A program made the translations under genes and the position numbers. The notes beneath the pieces are model-generated. The model did not search any database and had not been told where the DNA came from. It saw only the letters and a program-made list of their open reading frames with translations. Shown here piece by piece: positions 52,860 through 61,284 of a stretch of 64,000 nucleotides of DNA (within the stretch, counting starts at the first letter, position 1; every line of letters begins with the position of its first letter). Source of the stretch: Magnetospirillum sp. SS-4 (GTDB lineage: Bacteria > Pseudomonadota > Alphaproteobacteria > Rhodospirillales > Magnetospirillaceae). The stretch lies in assembly GCF_902729425.1 (NCBI RefSeq), contig NZ_CACVCH010000092.1:1-64000 (forward strand), written 5' to 3'.

Positions 52860-53725
52860 GGCTTCTTTCCCAGGATGCCTTGCGGACGCAGCAGCAGGAC
52901 CAGGATCAGCAGGCCGAAGCTGAACATGCTCTTGAGGCTGGGGGCGATCAGCACGCCCGACAGGGCCTCGGACAGTCCGACCAGGATGCCGCCCAGCAGG
53001 GCGCCGCCCAGGCTGCCCAGCCCGCCCAGGATGACGATGATGAAGCCGAGCAGGGTGTAGTCGGACGACAGGTGCGGATGCACGTCAACCAGCAGCAGCA
53101 GCAGGCAGCCGGCGGCGCCGACGCAGGCGGCGCCGATGCCGAAGGTGACGGCGTAGAGCTTTTCCACGTCCAGCCCGACCACCCGCGCCCCCACCGGATT
53201 GTCGGCGCAGGCGCGGATGGCGGTTCCGGTGGTGGTGTAGCGGAAGAAGGCCCACAGCAGCGCCGCCACGCCGCCGGCGGTGATGGCGGCGATGACCCGG
53301 ACCTTGTCCAGGACCAGCGGCCCGACGGAATAGCTTTCGAAGCTGGCGTCGAGCTGGATGTTGCGGGCGTCGGGCCCGAACACCATCAGCACCACGTTGG
53401 TGATGATGATCGCCACCGAGAGCAGCAGCAGGAACTGGATGTGCTCGGTGGCGCCAAGAAAGCGGTTGATCAGGACTCTCTGCAACAGGTAGCCGACGAC
53501 GAACAGGCCGCCGGCTACCAGCGGCAGCGCGGGAACGGGCTGGATGCCCAGCTTGGTGAACAGAAGGAAGGCGGCGTACATGGCCACCACCATCAGGTCG
53601 CCGTGGGCGAAATTGACTACCCGCATGACGCCGAAGATGACCGAAAGGCCAAGCGCCATCAGGCCGTAGACCAGGCCGGTCAAAAGACCGGAACTGGTCA
53701 CGTTCAAAAAGAATGTCGCGTCCAT
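52856..53725 (-). CDS. livH: Branched-chain/aromatic acid ABC transporter permease LivH
   Basis: The 289-residue product has eight hydrophobic segments and the family blocks GLVYGLMALGLSVIFGVMRV, VNFAHGDLMVVAMYAAFLLF and IRACADNPVGARVVGLDVEK. The stop overlaps the livM start (ATGA). The binding-protein gene livJ ends 30 bases upstream. With LivM it forms the transmembrane channel. Confidence 0.94.
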   Translation of the reverse strand: MDATFFLNVTSSGLLTGLVYGLMALGLSVIFGVMRVVNFAHGDLMVVAMYAAFLLFTKLGIQPVPALPLVAGGLFVVGYLLQRVLINRFLGATEHIQFLLLLSVAIIITNVVLMVFGPDARNIQLDASFESYSVGPLVLDKVRVIAAITAGGVAALLWAFFRYTTTGTAIRACADNPVGARVVGLDVEKLYAVTFGIGAACVGAAGCLLLLLVDVHPHLSSDYTLLGFIIVILGGLGSLGGALLGGILVGLSEALSGVLIAPSLKSMFSFGLLILVLLLRPQGILGKKP

Positions 53726-53755
53726 CCCGAATCCTCGCTCAGGTGTTTGGGATGA

Positions 53756-55015
53756 TCAGCCGCGACTCTTGAACGGCGGCATCGGGAACACGAACTTGGC
53801 TTCGGCCGATTCGGCGGGCAGCACCACGGTGGGCTTGCCATTGAGGTTCTGCACCACCGCCGAGCGCAGGTTCATGTTCTGGCCATTGGCTTCGAACTTG
53901 ATGGCGCCGCCGATCATCACCCGCTTGGCGATGTTGGTGGCCCGAAGCGCCTCGGTCAGCGCCGCCGGATCGTTGGAGCCGGCGCGCTTGTGGGCGTCGG
54001 CGGCGATCAGCACCGCTTCGAAGGTGAAGCCGACGTTGAGGTCGCAGCTTTCGTCGGGATGGGCCTTCTCGAACCGCTGCTGCAACTGGGCCGCCATTTC
54101 CTGCTTGGGGTCGAACCAGGGAATGTTGACCGAGCAGAATTCGGCGTACTTGCCCAGCGCCTTCAGGAACTGCTTGTCGTACATGCCGGGGCTGCCGGGC
54201 GAGGTGATGCCCATGGTCTCGACCTGCTGCTTGACCATCTCGCGCACCAGCAGGATGGCGTCATTGAGGCGGGTCACGGTCATGACGAAATCGGCCTTGG
54301 CGGCCTTGGCCTTGGCCACCTCGATGGAGAGGTCGCGGGCCTTGGGGTCGTAGGCGATGGTCTCGACGATCTGGAACGGCAGGTCGAGCTTGGGCATCAG
54401 CGCGTTGATGCCGTTCAGCATGCCCATGCCGAAGCTGTCGTTGACGTGTAGCAGCACGGCGGTCTTGGGGGTGACGCCGGCGGCGGCGAACATGTCCTTG
54501 TAGAGCAGCAGGCCGCCCTTGCCCAGCATGCCGGCCGAGGGGAAATTGCGGAAGGTGTACTTGAAGCCCTGTTCGGTCAGCTTGGGCTCGGCGGCGATGT
54601 TGACTACCAGCGGCACGCCCTTCTGCTCGGCGACGCCGGCGATGGCGAGCGTGGTGGCGGAATCGAACGCGCCCATCAGCATGTTGGCGCCCTCGCGGAT
54701 CAGCTTTTCCGCCTGGGTGCGGCCCACATCCGGGTTGGATTCGGTGTCGGCGTTCATGAATTCGACGGAATAACCCATCTCCTTCAGCATGGCGAGACCG
54801 ACATCGGCGCCGCGCTGGCAGGCCTGGCCGATCAGGGCGAGATGGCCGGAGCGGGGCAGCAAGATGCCCAGCTTCAGCGGTGTGGCGGCGCGAGCCTTGC
54901 GCAGCGGCAGGCCGGCGGCGGCGGTGGTGAGCAGGGCGCCAGTCGCGGCGGTGGCGGAGAACTGGCGGCGGGTGATACCCTTGGACGAAGACGGAATCGT
55001 GGTGTGATCAGACAT
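53756..55015 (-). CDS. livJ: Periplasmic substrate-binding protein LivJ-like
   Basis: The 419-residue product has a twin-arginine signal (GITRRQFSATAATGALLTTA, cut near ARA), so it is exported folded. The mature part is a type 1 periplasmic binding protein (PKLGILLPRSGHLALIGQAC-like start, MGAFDSATTLAIAGVAEQKG, LHVNDSFGMGMLNGINAL). Distant from leucine-binding LivJ, it resembles binding proteins of aromatic-acid Liv systems. It is the first gene of the liv–ligase–thiolase operon and is divergent from a 3-hydroxyacyl-CoA dehydrogenase gene. Confidence 0.9.
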   Translation of the reverse strand: MSDHTTIPSSSKGITRRQFSATAATGALLTTAAAGLPLRKARAATPLKLGILLPRSGHLALIGQACQRGADVGLAMLKEMGYSVEFMNADTESNPDVGRTQAEKLIREGANMLMGAFDSATTLAIAGVAEQKGVPLVVNIAAEPKLTEQGFKYTFRNFPSAGMLGKGGLLLYKDMFAAAGVTPKTAVLLHVNDSFGMGMLNGINALMPKLDLPFQIVETIAYDPKARDLSIEVAKAKAAKADFVMTVTRLNDAILLVREMVKQQVETMGITSPGSPGMYDKQFLKALGKYAEFCSVNIPWFDPKQEMAAQLQQRFEKAHPDESCDLNVGFTFEAVLIAADAHKRAGSNDPAALTEALRATNIAKRVMIGGAIKFEANGQNMNLRSAVVQNLNGKPTVVLPAESAEAKFVFPMPPFKSRG

Positions 55016-55130
55016 GGGACGTCCCTTTCACGGATCGTAAGGCCTCCTGGGTCGCTCTTTGGCGACTTGCTGAGCATGATCCTGACCCGACTGGATGATT
55101 TCGTCAAGAGGGATTGTTGGCGACAAAAAC

Positions 55131-55147
55131 TGTTGCAATGAGCAACA
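55131..55147. promoter_or_regulatory. Dyad TGTTGC-n5-GCAACA between divergent catabolic genes
   Basis: A perfect 6-5-6 inverted repeat (TGTTGC-aatga-GCAACA) lies in the 180-bp gap between livJ (start 55015) and the hydroxyacyl-CoA dehydrogenase gene (start 55196). Flanking ATTGTT and AACAAT extend the symmetry in part. Its place in a shared divergent promoter region suggests the operator of a TetR- or GntR-type regulator that senses the acid or its CoA ester. The regulator is not identified. Confidence 0.5.
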
Positions 55148-55195
55148 ATTTTCGCATGATGGCTGGACTGAGGGAGTCCGCCGGGGAGATGCGTG

Positions 55196-56272
55196 ATGAA
55201 GCTTGAAAGCGTGATTGGCCTGATCGGGGCCGGGACCATGGGGGCGGCCATCGCCCAGGGGGCGGCGGTCAGCGGCTATCGGGTGATCTTGAATGACCGC
55301 GACGCCAGGGTGGTCGAACGGGCCATGGCCCAGATCAAGGGGTCGCTGGCGCGGGCGGTCGACAAGGGCAGGATGGGCGCGGCCGATGCCGATGCCGCCT
55401 TCGCTCGCCTCACGCCTTCGACCAGCCTCGCCGACCTGGTGTCCTGCGGCCTGGTGATCGAGGCCATCGTCGAGAATTTCGACGCCAAGGCCGACCTGTT
55501 CCGAACTCTGTCGGCCATCGTGTCGCCCCAGGCGCTGATCGCCACCAACACCTCCTCGCTCAAGGTCGACGATCTGGCCGCCTCGGTCAGTTCGCCCGAA
55601 CGGTTTCTCGGCCTGCATTATTTTTTTCCGGCGGCGGTCAATCCCCTGCTGGAGATCGTCAGGGGCAAGTCGACTTCGTCCGACGCCATGGACAAGGCGG
55701 CGGCCTTCGCCAAGGCGACGGCCAAGCAGGCGATACGCTGCCGCGACGCCTACGGCTTTGCCGTTAACCGCTATTTCGTGCCCTATCTGAACGAGGCGGC
55801 GCGGCTGCTGGACGAAGGGGGGAATGCCGGCGAGATCGACCTGGCGGTCGTCCAGGGGTTCGGCACCGCCGTCGGGCCGTTCAAGTTGATGGACATTTCC
55901 AAGCCGGTCATCGCCCTGCACGCCTGCCGCACCCTGGCGGTGATGGGGCCGTTCTACGCTCCGGCGACCTCGCTGGTGCGTATCGGCGAATCGGGTGAAT
56001 TGTGGAATGCCGAACTGCCGGCCTCGATCGACCCCGCCCGCGCCGCCACCATCGTCCAGCGGCTTCAGGGCGCGGTTCTGACGGCGGTGCTGGAGGCGCT
56101 GGACGAGGAGGTGGCGGCGCCGGACGACTTCGACCTGGGCGCCCGTATCGGCCTGCAATGGACGTGGCAGCCTTGCGTCGGCGCCCGCGCCATCGGTCGC
56201 GACGCCACCGAACGGCTGGTGGCGCGGCACTTCCAGGGGCGGCCGCTTCCCCGGAGTCTCCAGCTTTTCTAA
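55196..56272 (+). CDS. 3-hydroxyacyl-CoA dehydrogenase
   Basis: The 358-residue product starts at ATG 55196 with GGGGAG seven bases before; a GTG at 55193 directly precedes it. The NAD-binding loop is IGLIGAGTMGAAIAQGAAVS. The catalytic histidine lies in GLHYFFPAAVNPLLEIVRGK, and the paired glutamate in that same LLEIVRG block. The C-terminal part (FAVNRYFVPYLNEAARLLDE; PFKLMDISKPVIALHACRTL) is the dimerisation domain. It oxidises 3-hydroxyacyl-CoA in beta-oxidation and is divergent from the liv operon, with which it probably shares control. Confidence 0.94.
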   Translation: MKLESVIGLIGAGTMGAAIAQGAAVSGYRVILNDRDARVVERAMAQIKGSLARAVDKGRMGAADADAAFARLTPSTSLADLVSCGLVIEAIVENFDAKADLFRTLSAIVSPQALIATNTSSLKVDDLAASVSSPERFLGLHYFFPAAVNPLLEIVRGKSTSSDAMDKAAAFAKATAKQAIRCRDAYGFAVNRYFVPYLNEAARLLDEGGNAGEIDLAVVQGFGTAVGPFKLMDISKPVIALHACRTLAVMGPFYAPATSLVRIGESGELWNAELPASIDPARAATIVQRLQGAVLTAVLEALDEEVAAPDDFDLGARIGLQWTWQPCVGARAIGRDATERLVARHFQGRPLPRSLQLF

Positions 56273-56379
56273 GGCGCAAGCCGGTCGTTTCAGGGGCTGG
56301 GCGACACGGCGTCCACCCTTGAAACTTGCCGCACCGCACCAAATATGCAAAGACTTGCCGAATTATCGGAGTCCTGCCC

Positions 56380-57411
56380 GTGAGCCGTTCCACTCTCGAC
56401 CATCCCTTCGCCGAACCGCTCGCCCCCGGTCAGGTTCTCGAAGTCGCCCCTGGAATCCGCTGGATACGCATGCCGCTGCCGTTCGCCCTCGACCACATCA
56501 ACCTGTGGGCGCTGGATGATGGCGATGGCCGGGTGGCGCTGGTCGATACCGGATTGGGCAACGACGCCACCAAGGAACTGTGGGAGGTTCTGCTGGCCGG
56601 GCCGCTGGCCGGACTGACGGTGTCGCGGCTGATCGCCACCCATTTCCATCCCGATCACATGGGGCTGGCCGGCTGGCTGAGCCGGCGCCTGGACGTTGAC
56701 CTTACCGCCTCGGTGCGGGAATGGCTGTTCGGCCGCATGCTGTGGCTGGAGGAGTCGGAGGAGTTCAACGACAACCAGGTGCGCTATTACCGCCGCATGG
56801 GCTTCGACGCCGAGCAACTGGACGGCGTGCGCAGCCGGGGCAACACCTATCGCGCTCGCATCGACGTCATGCCGGTGCGGGTTCTAGGCATCCGCAACGG
56901 CGATGAGATGACCATCGGCGGCCGTATCTGGCGGATGATCGAGGGCGGCGGCCATTCCCCCGAGCATGCCTGCCTGTATTGCGAGGAGGCCGGCGTGCTG
57001 ATCTCCGGCGATCAGGTGTTGCCGCGCATCAGCCCCATCGTCGGCGTCTGGCCGCAGCAGCCCGAGGCCGAGCCGCTGGGGCTGTTCCTCGACGCCCTGG
57101 CCCGGCTGCGCCATCTGCCGGCCGATACCCTGGTCCTGCCGTCCCACGGCCTGCCGTTCCGGGGGCTCCACGCCCGCGTCGACCAGTTGACGGCACATCA
57201 TGTGGAGCGGCTGGAAAAGACCCAGGGCGCCTGCGCACGGCCGGCCAGCGCGGTCCAGGTCCTGCGCGCCCTGTTCACGCGGGAGCTGGATGCCCATCAA
57301 CTGGGCTTCGCCACCGGCGAGACCCTGGCCCATCTGCACCATCTCATGCGCCAGGGCAGCGTCGTCCGCGAAATGGGCGAGGACGGAATCTGGTGGTTCC
57401 GCCGCGCCTGA
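56380..57411 (+). CDS. Metallo-beta-lactamase-fold hydrolase
   Basis: I choose GTG 56380, eight bases after GGAG; an ATG at 56326 adds a poorly conserved stretch. The 343-residue product carries the zinc-binding THFHPDHMGLAGWL (HxHxDH), GGGHSPEHACLYCEEAGVLI, SGDQVLPRISPIVGVWPQQP and LPSHGLPFRG. A C-terminal winged-helix-like domain (HLHHLMRQGSVVREM) follows, as in the LACTB2-like and PksB-like group. Substrates in this group include thioesters and lactones. It lies behind the dehydrogenase gene, 107 bases on, and could hydrolyse CoA esters, which is inference. Confidence 0.85.
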   Translation: MSRSTLDHPFAEPLAPGQVLEVAPGIRWIRMPLPFALDHINLWALDDGDGRVALVDTGLGNDATKELWEVLLAGPLAGLTVSRLIATHFHPDHMGLAGWLSRRLDVDLTASVREWLFGRMLWLEESEEFNDNQVRYYRRMGFDAEQLDGVRSRGNTYRARIDVMPVRVLGIRNGDEMTIGGRIWRMIEGGGHSPEHACLYCEEAGVLISGDQVLPRISPIVGVWPQQPEAEPLGLFLDALARLRHLPADTLVLPSHGLPFRGLHARVDQLTAHHVERLEKTQGACARPASAVQVLRALFTRELDAHQLGFATGETLAHLHHLMRQGSVVREMGEDGIWWFRRA

Positions 57412-57423
57412 TTTCCTTTCCCG

Positions 57424-57744
57424 TCAGGCGGCGCAGGCGCCCGCCGGTTCGCAATACAGGCCGTAAAGGGTGTTGATCACCGCGCTGGCCTCGGCCCCGG
57501 CCAGGGAATAGAAGATGGTCTGGGCCTGGCGCCGGGTCTGGACCAGGGTATCGCGGCGCAGGCGGGCAAGGTGTTGCGACAGGGCGGATTGGCTGAGGCC
57601 GATGATCCGTTCCAGTTCTCCCACCGACTTTTCCCCATGCAGAAGCTGGCAGAGGATCATCAGGCGATGCTCGTTGCTCATGGCCTTGAGCAAGGCGCTG
57701 GCACGGCGCGCGCTGTCTTGAAGTTTCTCAAGTTCCATGTCCAT
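57424..57744 (-). CDS. ArsR-family regulator of the SqrR/BigR (persulfide sensor) type
   Basis: The 106-residue product starts at ATG 57744, six bases after GGAG; two more in-frame starts lie upstream. It has a winged helix with AMSNEHRLMILCQLLHGEKS, VGELERIIGLSQSALSQHLA and RLRRDTLVQTRRQAQTIFYS. Two cysteines, one in LMILCQLL (helix 2) and one in LYGLYCEPAG near the C-terminus, match the pair that SqrR/BigR uses to sense persulfides by a tetrasulfide bridge. Family members repress sulfide-oxidation and related genes. No sulfide gene is adjacent, so the regulon is elsewhere or is the hydrolase across the convergent end. A palindrome before the gene may be its operator. Confidence 0.88.
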   Translation of the reverse strand: MDMELEKLQDSARRASALLKAMSNEHRLMILCQLLHGEKSVGELERIIGLSQSALSQHLARLRRDTLVQTRRQAQTIFYSLAGAEASAVINTLYGLYCEPAGACAA

Positions 57745-57772
57745 GGGCATCTCCAATCCCTAAGTACGCATA

Positions 57773-57782
57773 TGTTATAACA
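57773..57782. promoter_or_regulatory. Palindrome TGTTATAACA upstream of the ArsR-type gene
   Basis: A perfect 10-bp AT-rich palindrome lies about 29 bases upstream of the regulator start, inside the only AT-rich stretch of this gap. Position and symmetry suggest an autoregulatory operator overlapping the −10 box. The binding protein is unproven. Confidence 0.4.
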
Positions 57783-57913
57783 CTTAACCAAGATATTTCA
57801 ATCGATACACATCGCGATCCGCCGAATATGCAGATTTGTTGAAAATTGAACACGGATGAGCGTGTTGTTTTTTGACAAAGATCATTCTTCCCGTCGCCAT
57901 CGCCCCGGCGATG

Positions 57914-59845
57914 TCAGGCCAGGGCGGCGGCGGGGGCGGTGTCCAGGGCGGCGAGGGCGGTCGAGACGATGCCCGAGGCGTTGAGTCCGACCTTCTCGTA
58001 CTGGATTTCGGGAGTGTCGTGCTCGATGAAGTAGTCGGGCAGGACCAGCGGCCGGACCTTCAGTCCGCGATCAAGGACGCAATTGGTCGCCAGCAGGTGG
58101 AGGACATGGCTGCCGAAGCCGCCGACCGATCCCTCCTCGATGGTGATCAGGACCTCGTGCGAACGGGCGAGACGAAGGATGAGTTCCTCGTCCAGCGGCT
58201 TCATGAAGCGGGCATCGGCCACGGTGGGCGCCAGCCCCCTGGCGGCCAATTCGTCGGCGGCCTTCAGGGTTTCGGACAGGCGGGTGCCCAGCGACAGGAT
58301 GGCGATGCGCGATCCCTCGCGGATTATCCGGCCCTTGCCGATGGGCATGGCGGTGCCGCGTTCCGGCAGTTCCACGCCCACGCCCTCGCCGCGGGGATAG
58401 CGGAAGGCCGAGGGACGGTCGTCGATGCCGACGGCGGTGGCGACGGCGTGCATCAGTTCGGCCTCGTCGGCCGGACACATGATGACGATGTCGGGCAGGC
58501 AGCCCAGATAGGCCATGTCGTAGGCACCGGCGTGGGTGGCGCCGTCGGCGCCGACCAGACCGGCGCGGTCGATGGCGAAGCGCACCGGCAGCCTTTGCAG
58601 AACCACGTCGTGCTGAACCTGGTCGTAGGCGCGTTGGAGGAAGGAGGAATAGATGGCGCAGAACGGCTTGAAGCCCTCGCAGGCCAGACCGGCCGAGAAG
58701 GTGACGGCGTGCTGCTCGGCGATGCCGACGTCGAAGGTTCGCGCCGGGAAGCGGTCCCCGAACTTGTCGAGGCCGGTTCCGGCCGGCATGGCGGCGGTGA
58801 CGGCGACGATGCTGTCGTCGTGTTCGGCCTCGGCCAGCAGCGCCTTGGCGAACACCGCCGTATAGGAGGGGGCGTTGGCCTTGGGCTTGTCCAGCTTGCC
58901 GGTGACGATGTCGAAGCGCCCGACGCCGTGATACTTGTCGGCGGCGGCTTCGGCCGGCGGATAGCCGCGGCCCTTCTTGGTCACCACATGGATCAGGATC
59001 GGCTTGGTTTCCTCGGAATCGCGGACGTTCTTCAGCACCGGCAGCAGGTGCTCGAAATTGTGCCCGTCGATGGGACCGACGTAGTAGAACCCCAGTTCCT
59101 CGAACAAGGTGCCGCCGCCCGATACCATGCCGCGGGCGTATTCCTCGACCCGGCCGACGGCGCGTTCCAGCGGCGGCGGCAGCAGGTGGGCCAGATCCTT
59201 GGCCAGATGACGCAGGGAATGATAGGACGGCGACGACAGCAGCCGCGACAGGTAGGCGCTCATGGCGCCCACCGGCGGGGCGATGGACATGTCGTTGTCG
59301 TTGAGGATGACGATCAGGCGCGACCCCAGCGAGCCGGCGTTGTTCATGGCCTCGTAGGCCTGACCGGCGCTCATGGCGCCGTCGCCGATGACCGCGATGA
59401 CGTTGAAGCGGTCATCCTTGAGATCGCGCCCCACAGCCATGCCCAGCGCCGCCGAGATGGACGTGGAGGAATGGCCGGCGCCGAACGGATCGAAGACGCT
59501 TTCCGAACGCCGGGTGAATCCCGACAATCCGCCGCCCTGGCGCATGGTCAGCATGCGATCCTTGCGGCCGGTCAGAATCTTGTGGGGATAGGCCTGATGG
59601 CCGACGTCCCAGATCAGCTTGTCCCTGGGCGTGTCGAAGACATGGTGCAGCGCCACGGTCAACTCGGCGACGCCGAGGCCGGCGCCGAGATGGCCGCCGG
59701 TGAACGATACCGAATGGATCATCGCCTGCCGGACCTCGTGGGTCAGCTGCTCCAGTTCCTCGATGGAGAAACCGCGGAAATCGGCCGGGCTGGACACGCG
59801 GTCCAGCAGGGGAGCCTTGGGCTTGCTGGAAGAGGAGAACTTCAT
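57914..59845 (-). CDS. dxs: 1-deoxy-D-xylulose-5-phosphate synthase
   Basis: Dxs makes DXP from pyruvate and glyceraldehyde 3-phosphate, the first step of the MEP isoprenoid pathway. The 643-residue product starts at [20 protein letters not shown] (ATG 59845). It has the TPP motif [27 protein letters not shown]. The [40 protein letters not shown] and [14 protein letters not shown] blocks are characteristic. It is the last gene of xseB–ispA–dxs. Confidence 0.97.
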   Translation of the reverse strand: MKFSSSSKPKAPLLDRVSSPADFRGFSIEELEQLTHEVRQAMIHSVSFTGGHLGAGLGVAELTVALHHVFDTPRDKLIWDVGHQAYPHKILTGRKDRMLTMRQGGGLSGFTRRSESVFDPFGAGHSSTSISAALGMAVGRDLKDDRFNVIAVIGDGAMSAGQAYEAMNNAGSLGSRLIVILNDNDMSIAPPVGAMSAYLSRLLSSPSYHSLRHLAKDLAHLLPPPLERAVGRVEEYARGMVSGGGTLFEELGFYYVGPIDGHNFEHLLPVLKNVRDSEETKPILIHVVTKKGRGYPPAEAAADKYHGVGRFDIVTGKLDKPKANAPSYTAVFAKALLAEAEHDDSIVAVTAAMPAGTGLDKFGDRFPARTFDVGIAEQHAVTFSAGLACEGFKPFCAIYSSFLQRAYDQVQHDVVLQRLPVRFAIDRAGLVGADGATHAGAYDMAYLGCLPDIVIMCPADEAELMHAVATAVGIDDRPSAFRYPRGEGVGVELPERGTAMPIGKGRIIREGSRIAILSLGTRLSETLKAADELAARGLAPTVADARFMKPLDEELILRLARSHEVLITIEEGSVGGFGSHVLHLLATNCVLDRGLKVRPLVLPDYFIEHDTPEIQYEKVGLNASGIVSTALAALDTAPAAALA

Positions 59846-59858
59846 GATCCTTGGTGCC

Positions 59859-60773
59859 TCACGAACGGCGCTGAACGACATAGCGGGCGACATCCCGCAT
59901 CAGGTCGGCCTTGTCGCCGAAGGGATCGAGATGGCGACAGGCCTGATCGGCCAGCATGTCGGCCTGCGAGCGGGCCCGCTCGATGCCCAGCAGCGACACG
60001 AAGGTCGCCTTGCCGGCGTCGGCGTCCTTTTGCACGGCCTTGCCGACCTCGGCTGCGTCGCCTTCCACGTCCAGGATGTCGTCGGCGATCTGGAAGGCCA
60101 GGCCCAGATCGTGGGCGTAATTGCGCAGGGCGAGGCGAAGCTCGCCATGGGCCTTGCCCATCACCGCCCCGGCCTCGCACGAGAACGAGAACAGCCGGCC
60201 GGTCTTCATCTGCTGCAACCGGGTGATGCCGGCCACGTCCAGGTTCATCTCGTGGGCCTGGAGATCGATCATCTGGCCGCCGACCATGCCTTGCCCACCC
60301 GAGGCATGGGCCAGGTCGGCCGCCAGTTCGCAACGGACCACCGGGTCGGAGTGGGTGGCGGGATTGACCAGCACCTCGAACGCCTTGGTCAGCAGGGCGT
60401 CGCCCGCCAGCAGGGCGGTGGCCTCGTCGAATTTCTTGTGGCAGGTTGGGCGGCCGCGCCGCAGGTCGTCGTCGTCCATGCAGGGCAGGTCGTCGTGGAC
60501 CAGCGAATAGCAGTGAACCATCTCGATGGCGCAGGCGACGCGCAGCGCCGCGCTTTCCGCGACGTTGAACAGGCTGGCCGACTGCATCACCAGGAACGGG
60601 CGCAGCCGCTTGCCGCCGTCCAGGCTGGCATAGCGCATGGCTTCGTGAACGCGGGAATCGGGGCCGTCGGATACCGGCAGCAGGCGGTCCAGTTCGGCGT
60701 TGACCTGCTGGCTGGTCTTGGTCAGGGCGTCGGCAAGGCGGGTCGAAAGCGGAGAATTGCTCAAGGCTGTCAC
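59859..60773 (-). CDS. ispA: Farnesyl diphosphate synthase
   Basis: IspA condenses isopentenyl diphosphate with allylic diphosphates. The 304-residue product starts at GTG 60773. The first aspartate-rich motif is [20 protein letters not shown] and the second is [19 protein letters not shown], with [10 protein letters not shown] near the start and [17 protein letters not shown] between. The DDxx(x)D type with CMDDDD matches FPP-type chain length. It lies between xseB and dxs with gaps of 11 and 13 bases, the standard operon order. Confidence 0.96.
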   Translation of the reverse strand: MTALSNSPLSTRLADALTKTSQQVNAELDRLLPVSDGPDSRVHEAMRYASLDGGKRLRPFLVMQSASLFNVAESAALRVACAIEMVHCYSLVHDDLPCMDDDDLRRGRPTCHKKFDEATALLAGDALLTKAFEVLVNPATHSDPVVRCELAADLAHASGGQGMVGGQMIDLQAHEMNLDVAGITRLQQMKTGRLFSFSCEAGAVMGKAHGELRLALRNYAHDLGLAFQIADDILDVEGDAAEVGKAVQKDADAGKATFVSLLGIERARSQADMLADQACRHLDPFGDKADLMRDVARYVVQRRS

Positions 60774-60784
60774 TCGGTTGTGGA

Positions 60785-61030
60785 TCAGGCGATGTCGGCG
60801 GACGCGACGGAAACGGTTCCATCCGATCCCAGCACGATACGGTCGACCTTGGCGCGGGCTTCCTCCAGCTTGGCGGCGCAGTGGCGCTTCAACTGGGCGC
60901 CGCGCTCGTAGGCGGCGATGGACTCGTCCAGCTTGCCGCGCCCTTCCTCCAACTGGCGGACGATGCGGTCCAGTTCGGCTAGGGCGTCCTCGAAGCCGAG
61001 AGCGGCGATGTCAGGCGGCAAATCGGCCAT
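60785..61030 (-). CDS. xseB: Exodeoxyribonuclease VII small subunit
   Basis: XseB is the small subunit of exonuclease VII, which degrades single-stranded DNA. The 81-residue product starts at ATG 61030 and contains GFEDALAELDRIVRQLEEGR and GKLDESIAAYERGAQLKRHC, the full conserved core of the family. It is the first gene of the operon with ispA and dxs, as in many proteobacteria. The large subunit xseA is not in the window. Confidence 0.96.
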   Translation of the reverse strand: MADLPPDIAALGFEDALAELDRIVRQLEEGRGKLDESIAAYERGAQLKRHCAAKLEEARAKVDRIVLGSDGTVSVASADIA

Positions 61031-61156
61031 GGAATCCGTTGTCGTGGCGTTGGGGTCCGACGAAGCGCGGAAGTGTACGGGGGCGTCGCGATAATGGCAA
61101 GCTTGACGGAAGGCGTTTGCAGGGTAATCGGGTGTAAGGAATAACGCCGGTTTTCC

Positions 61157-61180
61157 CCCTCTCCCGCTTGCGGGAGAGGG
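61157..61180. repeat. Short palindromic repeat CCCTCTCCCGC/GCGGGAGAGGG
   Basis: An 11-bp perfect stem with a two-base centre (TT) lies in the 254-bp gap between xseB and the next gene. This kind of CCCTCTCCCGC palindrome is a common scattered intergenic element in GC-rich bacteria. The rest of the gap has no gene that I can support; it holds the xseB promoter and the ribosome site for the next gene. Confidence 0.7.
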
Positions 61181-61284
61181 AACAACTGCCTTCGCCCGAT
61201 TCCCCTGGCGGGCCGGTTGGAGGTCATTTCCCGCGGCGGTGAAACGCGGTATGGTCCGGCAGTCCGATTTTCCGGGGGGACTGG

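Noticed and set aside
57872-60226. Very long plus-strand frame (784 codons)
   Set aside because: It is antisense to dxs and part of ispA, both certain genes.
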